From: Entelurus aequoreus
Lineage: Eukaryota; Chordata; Actinopteri; Syngnathiformes; Syngnathidae
Assembly (NCBI RefSeq): GCF_033978785.1
Contig: NC_084733.1
Span: 26,454,243 to 26,518,242 of the forward strand
DNA length: 64,000 nt
Direction: 5' to 3'
In this document: positions 22,535 through 34,500 of the stretch, in pieces
How positions within the stretch are numbered: the stretch's first letter is position 1
Layout: each line of letters begins with the position of its first letter
Program-made: the position numbers and the translations under genes
The notes under the pieces: model-generated
What the model saw: only the letters and a program-made list of their open reading frames with translations
Databases searched by the model: none
Told to the model about the DNA's origin: nothing

Positions 22535-23375
22535 CGTGTTTTTCAACCACTGTGCCGTGCGATACAGTCTGGTGTGCCGTAGAAGATGATCTAATTTCAC
22601 CTATTTGGGTTAAAAATATTTTTTGCGAACCAGTAATTATAGTCTGCATATTGTGTGTTGTTAAATGTCGGTGCTGTCTAGAACTCGGCAGAGTAACCAT
22701 GTTATACCATACCATATCAGTAGGTGGCAGCCGGTAGCTAATTGCTTTGTAAATGTCGGAAACAGCGGGAGGCAGGGTGAATAAAGGTGTGTAATGCTTA
22801 ACCCAAAAATAAACAAAAGGTGAGAACCCCTAAGAAAAGGCATTGAAGCATAGGAAAGGCTATGCAGAACGAAACTAAAACTGAACTGGTTACAAAGTAA
22901 ACAAAAACAGAATGCTGGACAACAGCAAAGACTTACTGTGGAGCAAAGACGGCGTCCACAATGTACATCCGAACATGACATGCCAATCAACAATGTCCAC
23001 ACAATTCTTGATTGCTAAAACAAAGTAGATGCGGGAAATATCGCTCAAAGGAAGACATGAAACTGCTACAGGAAAACACACAAAAAACAGAAAAAGCCAC
23101 TAGAATAGGAGTGCAAGACAAGAACTAAAACACTACACACAGGAAAACAGCAAAAAAACTCAAAATAAGTGACGGCGTGATGTGACAGGTCGTGACAGTA
23201 CACCTACTTTGAGACAAAAGCTATATTGATGCATGGTTGGTTATGGTTTAAAGTCATATCCAACAATTGCGACAACAACTTTTTACTGTCAACTGAGTTT
23301 CGTTTTTTAATGATTTCTGCTGGTGGTTTTCAACGCAAAAAATGTGCCTCGGCTCAAAAAAGGTTGAAAAACACT
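22535..23375. mobile_element. Non-autonomous hAT
   Basis: Ends GTGTTTTTCAACCACTGTGC and AAAAGGTTGAAAAACACTG are inverted repeats. Inside are GATACAGTCTGGTGTGCCG near the left end and ACGGCGTGATGTGACAGG near the right end, both familiar from fish hATs. No 8-bp target duplication could be recognised, so the extreme bases are uncertain. Confidence 0.7.
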
Positions 23376-23379
23376 GGTT

Positions 23380-24860
23380 TACACTATACTAAGAATACAC
23401 AGCAAACATTTCATATACATTTGTGACGACTTTTAAACACAGGAAATCCACAAGTCCTGAGCAGCTTGTCAACTATTCGGCCCGTAGTATGACAAGCTCT
23501 CGCCCGCTCTGCGAGTTGCCCGAGTACCTGGAGTACGAGTCGTATGATTCCTTCGCCAGCCGCCGTGGTGTCTGCTGGCCTTTCGCGGCTGTTCGCTCAT
23601 TGAGCACTTAATCAATAACTGTCATCTCCAGCTCATCCGTTAAAGTGGGCTCCTGTTATTTGCCTACCCGTCATCTATCTCTGTGCTGCTTTTGGAATTT
23701 TCATTACACACTAAGAGCACCTTCTCCACTAGCGGAAGACTTAACAGATTGTTTAAGGACCCTCGATATGTATTTTCATTTGCACAAGGTCTGCTTTATA
23801 AAAATCCATACGAGCGCCCCGCAGGCGATGTGTGGTGGCACGCAGGTTAAGCCGGGAACGTGTGGAGAATTTTAGCCTCCCGAGAAAGGCAATTTCAGCG
23901 GCTTGCCTTTTGCGATTATTTACCAACGCTGGTTTTATTGCTGTTGTCCAGCATCTATCTGTCCGTCTATATGTGTATTTGCCTCGGTCTTTAGGAGTCA
24001 CCATAGATCATATATAGCATCCCAGCTCCCCTCCCCCCTTTAGCAACGTATTTGATAAAAAAAAGCTTGTGATTTTGCCTGTTGGCAGGCTTGGAACGCT
24101 TGCTTAGGATTCTGCATGCGTACACTTCTTGTGATTTGGTAGTCATATCTGCGAGCTAAGACCGATAATACTCCCGGCGCAACAGTCGAGTGATTTGTAG
24201 TTGTGAGTTTATCTAAAGTAAACATTGATACTATTGGAAGCTGGGTTTTTTGGGGGGGTTTTTTCTCGGAAAACAGCTGTGCAGCGATCCAGGCTTGGAA
24301 CACAATTTAGAAAACTGTTTTGGAAAATTGGACCTTGAAGAATTCAAAGAAGGCAAGTAATTGGAGGTCAATAGAAAGCAATGCTCCACCACCGAGCTGA
24401 GAGCGAGAGAGGGTGGGGGCAGCAGAGTGTCAATCAGCCAGTGCTTTGCCCGCATTGCCCCTTAATTTAATCACTGTTTAATTACTGCTGTCCCCTGAGG
24501 GCCGATCTGAAAGGTTCAGTTACTGAGCTCTTTCCCTTCTTCTTCGCCCTCTCAGGGCGGGTATTTAGCCCGGCGACACTCTCTCTGAAGCGGGCCGCTT
24601 CCTCAGAAGCCTCAGCAGTATTTCAGCCTAACCTCAGGGCCTCTTTGCACAAATCTGCTGATGATAATGTCAAGTGCAAGTACATATATATGCAGCAGAG
24701 GAGATCCTCCAACAAACATCTAGCTTTTACCAGTTGAGTAATTTCAAGGAAACCTCGAAATGAATCAATGAATGAATAAAATGAGTTTATTTCGGTGACA
24801 TAATTAACCACTTTGTGTCATCAATTTAACAGCACAGATTATACATATTAACAATCATAC
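23380..24860. other. Unique intergenic DNA, candidate conserved noncoding sequence
   Basis: No transposon is recognised. Two blocks are more GC-rich and complex than the surroundings: 23440-23900 and 24350-24620, the latter with several TTAATT/TAATTA cores (CCTTAATTTAATCACTG, GTTTAATTACTGC). No open frame has a domain or splice context that would support an exon. Confidence 0.35.
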
Positions 24861-24951
24861 ACATACAGTACAGGCCAACAGTTTGGACACACCTTCTCAT
24901 TCAATGGGTTTTCTTTATTTTCATGACTATTTACATTGTACATTGTCATTG

Positions 24952-25858
24952 TCGATTACTGTAACGTATTATTTTAGGGTCTCCCTATGTCTAGCATTAA
25001 AATATTACAATTGGACTTTTGACAAAAACAAGAACATTTGATCATATTACGCCTATACTGGCTCACCTGCACTGGCTTCCTGTGCACTTAAGATGTGACT
25101 TTAAAGTTTTACTACTTACGTATAAAATACTACACAGTCTAGCTCCAGCCAATCTTGCCGATTGTATTGTACCATATGTCCCGGCAAGAAATCTGCGTTC
25201 AAAGAACTCCGGCTTATTAGTGATTCCCAGAGCCAAAAAAAAAGTCTGCGGGCTATTGAGCGTTTTCTAATCGGGCTCCAGTACTCTAACAGTTAGAGAT
25301 GCTACCTCAGTAGAAGCATTTAAGTCCCATCTTAAAACTCATTTTTATACTCTAGCCTTTAAATAGACCCCCTTTTTAGACCAGTTGATCTGCCGTTTCT
25401 TTTCTTCTCTCCTCTGCTCAGGTCCGGTGGCCATGGATGAAGTGCTAGCTGCCCAGAGTCGGGACCCCGGGTGGACCACTAGCCTGTGCATCGGTTGGGG
25501 ACATCTCTGCGCTGCTGACCCGTCTCCGCTCGGGACGGTTTCCTGCTGGCCCCACTATGGACTGGACTCTCGCTGATGTGTTGGATCCACTGTGGACTGG
25601 ACTTTCGCAATATTATGTCAGACCCACTCAACATCCATTGCTTTCGGTCTCCCCTAGGGGGGGGGGGGGGTTACCCACATATGCGGCCCTCTCCAAGGTT
25701 TCTCATAGTCATTCACATCGACGTCCCACTGGGGTGAGTTTTTCCTTGCCCGTATGTGGGCTCTGTACCGAGGATGTCGTTGTGGCTTGTGCAGCCCTTT
25801 GAGACACTTGTGATTTAGGGTTGTATAAATAAACATTGATTGATTGATTGATTGATTG
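24952..25858 (+). mobile_element. 5'-truncated L2-type LINE
   Basis: Contains the last part of the LINE reading frame followed by the 3' end TGTGATTTAGGGTTGTATAA and a (TTGA)n tail, as in fish L2 elements. It lies inside a Tc1-type element. The inserted 3' end with its short tandem tail is typical of target-primed reverse transcription of L2. Confidence 0.85.
25019..25375 (+). pseudogene. LINE ORF2 C-terminal relic
   Basis: The frame 25019-25270 contains HITPILAHLHWLPVHLRCDF, then a stretch ending ARNLRSKNSG, and is out of frame after about 25260. It matches the C-terminal tail, downstream of the reverse transcriptase, of L2-type LINE proteins; compare HITPILRSLHWLPVHFRIDF in the more complete L2 at the right edge of the window. 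The reverse transcriptase itself is absent because of 5' truncation. Non-functional. Confidence 0.85.
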
Positions 25859-25902
25859 AAGGCATGAAAACTATGAATGAACACATGTGGAGTTATGTAC
25901 TC

Positions 25903-26300
25903 CGGAGCTCCCCCAAAATCTAATGACTTGTTTCTCATCCCATTTTTGACATGTGCTTAAAGTTTCATCAAAATTCACCCATAAGTTTTTGAGCTATGTT
26001 GCTAGCTAATTAACAGACGGACAAACAAACCCCAGAAAATAGAGGACTTCCCAGTAGAGGTAATAAAACACACGGTCTTAACTTAAATTGGTACAGTACA
26101 TCTTGCAATACAATTTTTTTTATATGCATATTTTCTTGGCTATTTGAACTCTTTGGAACTCAATGAGTATAAAAACAAAAACAAGTTGAAAGCTGCCATC
26201 TGAACTTTAGAATGTGTTTTCAGCCATCTTCATTCTAATGTGATGTTGTATATCCTTCCTCCACCATTAATTGGCAGTATAGTGTCCACGTAAGTGGAAT
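25903..26300 (+). repeat. Unclassified dispersed repeat, copy a
   Basis: Contains AAAGTTTCATCAAAATTCAC, TTTTTGAGCTATGTTGCTAG, a GGACAAACAAACC run, then AGTAGAGGTAATAAAACAC and TTTGGAACTCAATGAG. Similar parts in the same order are found at 28150-28255 plus 28714-28890, at 29580-29700 and at 53905-54053. I see no terminal repeats. Confidence 0.6.
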
Positions 26301-26356
26301 CCAGGGTCTTGTAGAGAAAAAATAAATAAACACAATAAAAAAAAAATAAAAAAATA

Positions 26357-26358
<2 letters not shown>

Positions 26359-26452
<94 letters not shown>
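26359..26452. repeat. (TA)n microsatellite
   Basis: Pure (TA)n of about 94 bases, preceded by an A-rich run and ending exactly at the left TA of the Tc1 miniature element at 26453. Confidence 0.98.
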
Positions 26453-27155
<703 letters not shown>

Positions 27156-27156
27156 T

Positions 27157-27450
27157 GTTTGGACACACCTTCTCATTTAAAGCGTTTTCTTTATCTTCAT
27201 GACTATTGATTGTCATGATAGATTGTCACTGAAGGTATCAAAACTATGAATGAACACATGTGGAGTTATGTACTTAACAAAAAAAGGTGAAATAACTGAA
27301 AACATGTTTTATATTCTAGTTTCTTCAAAATAGCCACCCTTTGCTCTGATTACTGCTTCAAGTACACCTGTGAAGTGAAAACCATCACCTCTTGAAGCTC
27401 ATCGAGAGAATGCCAAGAGTGTGCAAAAAAGTTGCAGCGCTGGTTGAAAA
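27157..27450 (+). mobile_element. Tc1-type element (CAGTACAGG family), truncated
   Basis: Begins within the terminal repeat (GTTTGGACACACCTTCTCAT), continues through GGAGTTATGTACTTAAC and CAAAATAGCCACCCTTTGCT to CATCGAGAGAATGCCAAGAG. The first bases of the terminal repeat are replaced by (TA)n, and the right half is missing. Confidence 0.8.
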
Positions 27451-27475
27451 CAGCATTTTATGTATAGGGGTACAC

Positions 27476-28028
27476 CAGGGGTGTCAAACTCATTTTAGAT
27501 CGGGGGCCTTATGGCCCTACTCCCAAGTGGGCCGGACTGGTAAATTCACGGCACGATAACTTAAAAATAAAGACAACTTCAGATTGTTTTCTTTATTTAG
27601 AAATAGTACAAGCACATTCTGAAAAAGTAAAAATCATAATGTTGTTGTTTTGTTTTGTTTTTACTAATTTATTTGTTGTTATTTATATTTTCTGAATAAA
27701 TTATGTGATAATGTTTTTCATTAGTGTTAATTTTCAATCAAGGTAAAAAAAAAAAATCAAAATCAAAGTACAGAATGTTATTTATGTAGTTTGATCATTT
27801 TCCTCGACTTATGTACTAAAATCATGTTTATTTTGTACATATGTAGCATCATCTACAAAGATACAAAGAATTGCTCTTGCGACATCCAGTGGCCACATTT
27901 AGAACAGCTGTTTCTTTCATTCAAAAATTTCAGGTACATTTTTATACTTAGCAAACTCATCCTGCGGGCCAGATAAAACCTGTTCGCGGGCCTGATCCAG
28001 CCCTCGTGCCGTACGTTTAACACCCCTG
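27476..28028. mobile_element. Non-autonomous hAT, 553 bp
   Basis: Ends CAGGGGTGTCAAACTC and CGTTTAACACCCCTG, with the exact 8-bp duplication GGGTACAC at 27468-27475 and 28029-28036. Internal landmarks are GGGCCGGACTGG and GCGGGCCAGATAAAACC. Confidence 0.93.
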
Positions 28029-28079
28029 GGGTACACTCTGAAAATGACAAATAAAGGAATCTGAATCTAATCTCCCAAT

Positions 28080-28541
28080 AGTAAAGGATCCTTAACATAT
28101 CCTAACTCCAGGCAGTCATGTGGATAATTCCTAAAATATAGTCACTTGTTCCTTATGCCAATTCCAAAAAGGTAAATCAAAATTCGCCCTTAACGTTTTG
28201 AGTTATGTTGCTAACAAACAAACAAGCAGAAGGACAAACAAACCCCAGAAAATACATTGATTGATTGATTGATTGAGACTTTTATTAGTAGGTTGCACAG
28301 TGAAGTACATATTCCGTACAATTGACCACTAAATGGTAACACCCGAATAAGTTTTTCAACTTGTTTGAGTCGGGGTCCACTTAAATTGATTCATGATACA
28401 GATATATACTATCATATATACTATCATCATAATACAGTCATCACACAAGATAATCACATTGAATTATTTACATTATTTACAATCAGGGGTGTGGAGGGAG
28501 GGTGGGGTGGGGGGGGGGTATGGACATCAAGTAGTGGACAT

Positions 28542-28582
<41 letters not shown>

Positions 28583-28920
28583 TCAGAAGGCATAAGAAAA
28601 AGAAAAAGTATCTGCATTTGATTGTTTACATTTGATTATTAGCAATCCGGGGAGGGTGTTAGTTTAGGGTTGTAGCTGCCTGGAGGTGAACTTTTATTGA
28701 GGTTTTGAAGGAGGACCTCCTGGTAGAGGTAATGAAACACCCGTTCTTAACTTAAATGGTACAGTACATCTTGCATTCAAATGTCATGTGACCTCCAGCC
28801 TCCTAAGACCCAAACTTGTGAAGCGTGCATTTTTTATTTATCTTGGCTATTTAAACTCTTTGGAACTCAATGAGACAAAAAAACAACAGCAAAAACATAC
28901 TGTAACCTCCTGGCAGGGTC
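28080..28920 (+). repeat. Unclassified dispersed repeat, copy b (split by a LINE)
   Basis: Left part to 28255 ends GGACAAACAAACCCCAGAAA; right part resumes at 28714 with ACCTCCTGGTAGAGGTAATG and continues through GGTACAGTACATCTTGCA and CTCTTTGGAACTCAATGAG. Joined, the two halves follow copy a at 25903-26300. Confidence 0.6.
28256..28713 (-). mobile_element. LINE 3' end (family R), short copy
   Basis: Minus-strand LINE tail: (TTGA)n at the left, then GGTTGCACAGTGAAGTACAT, TCGGGGTCCACTTAAATTG, a G-run and a (GA)n tract at about 28541-28584. It ends at GGTTTTGAAGGAGG, just before the coding part seen in the longer copies at 37586 and 57311. Confidence 0.85.
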
Positions 28921-29107
28921 AAATAATCACAGAATAAATGAAAGAGGCTGCAAAACGGATCAAACTGGGCGAATTTGTTCTTTAGCTGAATGAAATAAAC
29001 GGACTGAACCCTCTTGTCAGTCATCGGTTCTCTTTGCCTCTATGGGTGGAGGCGGACTTGATGGCATAACCACAAAGAGAAGTTCAGCCTCGTAACGTAA
29101 AAGTAAG
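28921..29107. other. Intergenic DNA
   Basis: Nothing recognised; contains CCTCTTGTCAGTCATCGGTT and a GGGTGGAGGCGGACTTG stretch without supported features. Confidence 0.3.
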
Positions 29108-29112
29108 GTAAC

Positions 29113-29527
29113 TGTCAGGTAGTGGTGGTGACTCACCCAAAGATGCAGAGATGGCAGGCAAGATGGAGGAAAACATGACATTTAATGTGAAAAATAAAAT
29201 GCAGGAAAAACAGGAATCAGGAAACAGGAACCAATGAACAGCTCACAATACTCCAGCACTGACTGGAGGGCGAGGCAGGTATAAATAGCAGCCGGCTGAT
29301 TGACACCAGGTGTGGCCAGGGTGCCAATCAACCGCAGGTGAGGGGAAACAGCGCTCAGGGAGACAAGCAGAAAACTGAATAAAAATAAGAGCGCTGACAG
29401 GAAATAAAACAAACACAGAGGGAAAAAAACCAAAACTGAATAAAAATAAGAGCGCTGACAGGAAATAAAACAAACACAGAGGGAAAAAAAACAAAACATA
29501 ACCAAACTGTCAGTGACAAGCCTGACA
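29113..29527 (-). mobile_element. Solo LTR, 415 bp, minus strand
   Basis: The segment begins TGTCAGGTAG and ends AAGCCTGACA, and the 5-bp duplication GTAAC flanks it exactly (29108-29112 and 29528-29532). On the minus strand it has a TATA-like CTATTTATACC and, near the end, ACATTAAATG as a possible polyadenylation signal. Two tandem copies of a unit of about 62 bp, containing AAGAGCGCTGACAGGAAATA, lie at about 29371-29494. Length, ends and duplication fit recombination between two LTRs. Confidence 0.8.
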
Positions 29528-29529
29528 GT

Positions 29530-29700
29530 AACCTCGTAGAATTGAGCCGCATCGCCCACCCTAATCAAATCACTTATCCCATTTCTGACATTTCCTGAAA
29601 GTTTCATCAAAATCCGCCAATTACTTTTTGAGTTATGTTGCTAAAAAAAACAGACCAACAAACCCAGGTGAATACATCATTGGCAGAGGTTATTACAGAG
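29530..29700 (+). repeat. Unclassified dispersed repeat, copy c
   Basis: Contains GAAAGTTTCATCAAAATCCG, TTTTTGAGTTATGTTGCTA and CAAACCCAGG, followed by GGCAGAGGTTATTACAGAGG. It is the same family as 25903-26300. Confidence 0.55.
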
Positions 29701-32216
29701 GCACCTGTTGGCGTGGACTGATTTATTTTCCTTAGGATAAATATTTTTGTTTATAAATCAGTGCGTGCACATGTTGACAGTCACCAGTCAAACCGCTTTC
29801 TAAAGCTGCGGTCGGGTTGACATTGCCTGTTTAATGCATGCGGCCTTATCTATGGCCTGACTCAGTCTACATGTTGTGGTTTCCCTGGATTACCAAGAGC
29901 CCACCGCCACAGATCCTGCACACGGGTCCAGAAGGGGAATAGCTCACGTTGAGCTCTTAAGATGCATCAATCAATAGAAATTTAGCATGCCGACAATCAG
30001 GTGCAGGGGATGCCTTGTTCTCAGAGACCCGGATTTTTTCAGATTACAGTGAGGAAACAAGTCGGTAGAACCCAATTGTCTGCACTTGTAACGAGTGATA
30101 TGAGATATTTTAAACTGCCTGGTGGAAATAATGAAACAAATGGGGATGACGGGATGGGTGGGGGGTACTGTCGCGTGTTGCGATCGACTGATAGATGAGA
30201 GGCAGTCTCTCAGGAGCGGATCTGTGATGATGCGTATTGCCAAGGGAGTGTAGTTGAGACAGTTGTGGCTCCTGGGTATTCAGATTCAGAGTTGTTGACA
30301 GGTTTATTATTGAAGTTTGGCTTGCGCCGGACGAGAGCGACAGTCGGTGTCTTCCAGTCGAGTTGGCGTCTTGACAGGCAACAACGCGAGTCTGTTTCTT
30401 CTACCAGCTGGTGTCTTACCGACCGAGCCACCATTTTGACACGTCGATAGAAACCTCATCGTGTGGTATAGATTAAAAGTGAAAGGTGTAACACGTGCAT
30501 GTTAGTTTTATAACACCTTCGGTGTATTTTACACTTTGGAATATGTGTTTAACACAAGGCCAAATTGAAATTGGCTGGAGAATTGTGCCCGGTGTAATCC
30601 CCCGTCAGATGGCTCTGTGGCCTCATTTATGTCGAGCGCGAGCGTCGAGACCCATAATGCAATTTATGACCCGCTGCCTCCGACATTAATAAAGACGGAA
30701 CATGTACAGGAAATTAAACTCTCACTTTCCAGTCGTAATGAGATCGTATCCATCACGCCGGTGTTTACCCCCGCAATCAGATAAAAACGAACACATTTGA
30801 AGCTCAGCCGCGACCTCACGCGGTGCCACCGCCGCAACCTTTAAGCGTCACTCTCTTGGAATAGACGGCAATGTGAATTGGATTGAAATAAAGTCTCTAT
30901 ATGTTAATAGGCATCCTTCAGCTCCCCTGGTGATGTACTTTCTCCACATTGTCGGGAGTTACCGTGAATCAGTGCGGCGTTTTTCAATGTTATACATTAC
31001 CTAATTGTGTAGCCAGGGCCATAAAGTGAACATGTGGACCTCAGCTTTGTGTGCTAGTTGGCCACAAGAGGGGAGTAGCTAGCTGAGGAGACAGCGGGAG
31101 GCAGGACAGGTTTATTATTATGGTGCTGGGTAGCTGGAAGGTATATATTAACTAAAAGCTATAATAATCTTCTATTTCTTTGATATGAATGAGGGGATAG
31201 AGAGCACTATGGACACAGGGACGGGGGAGGGGGGGGGAATGCAGAATCTAATAGTATTGGGTTTCATAGGTAATAAGAGTGCGCTGATCAAAGGTTCACA
31301 ATGCTCAAAAGCAGCAAGGCTGCACTCAAGAGGAAGGACCAAGTGCTCTCCACGCCAGCTCAGTAAATTGCCAGATCAGCTAATCAGAATTCAACTGGAA
31401 GATGTAAGTTAGTGGAGACTAATTGAAGACACATTTAAGGGGCATCCATCTGGATATAGCGGACCTCTACCGCGCTTCTTGACAATTTCTGGTGAATATT
31501 AATAATGCTTTTTATATAGTGAGGACGGGTGTGGGGGGGGGGCACTCTAAATGAAGCCCCTAAAAAGCCTCAAACATACAGAGTGAAATTACTCAGAGGA
31601 CTTCTCAAGCAGACCATCTATTTATCTGCCCTCTTGGCTACACAGAGAACCCACGCACTCGTGAAGGGAGAAAAAAAAACTACCAAAAAAACAGGATCCG
31701 CACCTGCTCAACGTGAGCATGCGAGCCAATTAAATAAGTATGGGTGTATGTTGTCCTCCTCTACTTGATTAATCTCTGGATGTGTGCTCCTGCATGACCT
31801 GGCTGGCGTAAGATTGAACATTCGCTTGAAAAAAAAGAAAAACAGGTAGAGTTAATGAAGAGTGCAGCCTGATCAAGAGGTATAGGCCGGAATGGATGGA
31901 ACTGTGCGTTAATGAAGTCTCAGAGATAAGAAGGGGTTTGGATTTGCATAAAGCAATCGCAAAGAATTAATGGTATTATGTTGGGTATGCAATGCTGGTA
32001 TCTTAAAGCAACACTGAGGAATAAGTGGGTTGTTTTGCCCCGGGGTGTAGCACTTTGTTTTTTCCCAGAAACAAAGCTTCAAGTTCAAGGTTATGGCGTA
32101 TTTAATAAACATTCTCTGTAGCGTGTTGCACTTTGAACGGTAAAGTTAGCTGATGATGTTACACCTGTTGCATTCTTAATTATATTGATTTAATCAGTAC
32201 TATTTTATAAGCATTG
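29701..32216. other. Unique intergenic DNA, candidate conserved noncoding block
   Basis: No transposon with definable ends. 30590-30900 is the most complex part, with motifs such as CAATTTATGACC and GACATTAATAAAGACGG that resemble homeodomain sites. A G-rich run before TGTCGCGTG at about 30169 resembles a purine tract plus LTR start, but no matching end was found. No coding exon is supported. Confidence 0.35.
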
Positions 32217-32224
32217 GCTTAAAT

Positions 32225-33168
32225 CAAGGGTGTCCAAAGTGCGGGGGCCATTTGCGGCCTGCAGCTAATTGTTTACCGGCCCGCCACACATTCTGCAAAA
32301 ATTGCAAAATTGATAATATTGCAAAAATTTAAAAATGTATTTAAAAAAAAGTGGAATGAGGTGAAATCTAACAAGAAAAAGTTGCAATGTTGACACAAAG
32401 CTGCCATGCAGGCTGTTCTTTTTCTTTTGTCTTTATTTTTCTTTTTTTGCCATTGCTAAAAAAAAAAAAGACTAAACATCTATGTTATAATGAATTATTA
32501 CTTTAAAAATATCACTTTAAAATGTTTTATGTGGAAAAATGTTTGCATATATTGTGTGTTTGCCATATAAAAACATCAAAGTTTTATTTGACAAAAGAGC
32601 ATAAAACAAACAAAATAATAGTTAAAACGTAAAATTGACCGATATATCTGAAGTTGATCTCGTAATTTAAGTGTTAAAAGTAAAAAAAAAAATACACAAA
32701 AATGTTTCACTTTATGAGTGGGGGACCTTTTGGATCCCAAATATATTTAGTAGGATTTTATTTAACTTTTCACTGTGATTACTCAAAAATATTAAAGACT
32801 TGAAATCTCTGGTGTCCTGCATTATTGATCTTTTAAGGCTCTAATTACTAAATACTGCATATTTCAGTTTTACTATAAAAAACAAAGTTGTCTTTGACAG
32901 AAAACCTTTTAATTTTTTACTTTATATCAACCTCAAGTTGATATAGAGATTTACTGTAACACTAAATTAAAAAAAATAATAATAATTTGACTTATTTTTA
33001 ACAGTTTGATGACGGAGACCCTTTATAGTCCCCGGGAGCCCTAAAGGTTAAAAAAAAAAAAATCCATATATTTTGTTGAGGTTTGAAAACGAAAAATATC
33101 AAAATGGCCCCCGCATGCTTACATTTTTCCGTGTACGGCCCTCAGTGGAAAAAGTTTGGACACCCCTG
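32225..33168. mobile_element. Non-autonomous hAT, 944 bp
   Basis: Ends CAAGGGTGTCCAAAGTGCGG and AAAGTTTGGACACCCCTG; the exact 8-bp duplication GCTTAAAT lies at 32217-32224 and 33169-33176. Subterminal words GGCGGG-like and GTACGGCCCTC fit the family of 43129-44131. Confidence 0.93.
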
Positions 33169-33305
33169 GCTTAAATATAAGACTGTTTTTTCCGTTAGAA
33201 AAAGCGTAATGAGTTATACATGAAAAGCAGCATGTGCTTAGGCCTGGGCCGAAACAACATTTTGCTGGTCGATATATTGACCTACAAATAATTGCCGATA
33301 AATTA

Positions 33306-33745
33306 CAGTCGTGGTCAAAAGTTTACATACACTTGTGAAGGACATAATGTCATGGCTGTCTTGAGTTTCCAATAATTTCTACAACTCTTATTTTTTTGTG
33401 ATAGAGTGATTGGAGCACATACTTGTTGGTCACAAAAAAACATTCATGAAGTTTGGTTCTTTTATGAATTTATTATGGGTCTACTGAAAATGTGACCAAA
33501 ATGCTGGGTCAAAATTATACATACAGCAATGTTAATATTTGGTTACATGTCCCTTGGCAATTTTCACTGCAATAAGGCGCTTTTGGTAGCCATCCACAAG
33601 CTTCTGGCAAGCTTCTGGCTGAATTTTTTTACCATTCCTCTTGACAAAATTGTTGCCATTCAGCTAAATTTGTTGGTTTTCTGACATGGACTTGTTTCTT
33701 CAGCATTGTCCACATGTTCTCAATGTAAACTTTTGACCACGACTG
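33306..33745. mobile_element. 440-bp Tc1 deletion derivative with both ends
   Basis: Ends CAGTCGTGGTCAAAAGTTTA and TAAACTTTTGACCACGACTG are perfect inverted repeats flanked by TA (33304-33305 and 33746-33747). The interior equals parts of the Tc1 relic at 6225-6959 in reverse: GGCGCTTTTGGTAGCCATCC is the complement of codons for the transposase C-terminus. Thus it is an internally deleted member of that family. Without transposase it could move only in trans. Confidence 0.95.
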
Positions 33746-33866
33746 TATATCACTGCCAACATTATTTTGAGACCCAAGTAACCACTGATGTAACACACAA
33801 CAGTTAATTCACACACATAGTCGCACACCATACACACATTTTGGATTTGTGCACACACTTCATTTA

Positions 33867-33867
<1 letters not shown>

Positions 33868-33962
<95 letters not shown>
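33868..33962. repeat. (TA)n microsatellite
   Basis: Pure (TA)n of about 90 bases, separated from the Tc1 miniature element at 33976 only by CAAACGTATATATA. Confidence 0.97.
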
Positions 33963-33963
<1 letters not shown>

Positions 33964-33975
33964 AACGTATATATA

Positions 33976-34500
33976 CACTACCGTTCAAAAGTTTGGGGTC
34001 ACACAAACAATTTTGTGGAATAGCCTTCATTTCTAAGAACAACAATAGACTGTCGAGTTTCAGATGAAAGTTCTCTTTTTCTGGCCATTTTGAGCGTTTA
34101 ATTGACCCCACAAATGTGATGCTCCAGAAACTCAATCTGCTCAAAGGAAGGTCAGTTTTGTAGCTTCTGTAACGAGCTAAACTGTTTTCAGATGTGTGAA
34201 CATGATTGCACAAGGGTTTTCTAATCATCAATTAGCCTTCTGAGCCAATGAGCAAACACATTGTACCATTAGAACACTGGAGTGATAGTTGCTGGAAATG
34301 GGCCTCTATACACCTATGTAGATATTGCACCAAAAACCAGACATTTGCAGCTAGAATAGTCATTTACCACATTAGCAATGTATAGAGTGTATTTCTTTAA
34401 AGTTAAGACTAGTTTAAAGTTATCCTCTTTGAAAAGTACAGTGCTTTTCCTTCAAAAATAAGGACATTTCAATGTGACCCCAAACTTTTGAACGGTAGTG
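33976..34500 (+). mobile_element. 525-bp Tc1/mariner miniature element, copy 3
   Basis: Ends CACTACCGTTCAAAAGTTTG and GAACGGTAGTG between TA dinucleotides; same orientation as 8512-9036. No transposase. Confidence 0.95.

Larger units (their letters stand above)
24866..25902 (+). mobile_element. Tc1-type element (CAGTACAGG family) split by L2
   Basis: Starts CAGTACAGGCCAACAGTTTG and runs to about 24951, then resumes at 25859 with GGCATGAAAACTATGAATG to about 25902. The same order, uninterrupted, is found at 27157-27450. Other members are at 54105 and 59406. The right terminal repeat is missing. Confidence 0.75.

Noticed and set aside
30160..30450. LTR starting TGTCGCGTG after a G-rich tract at about 30169
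   Set aside because: The tract is plausible, but no LTR end, polyadenylation signal or second copy was found in the window.
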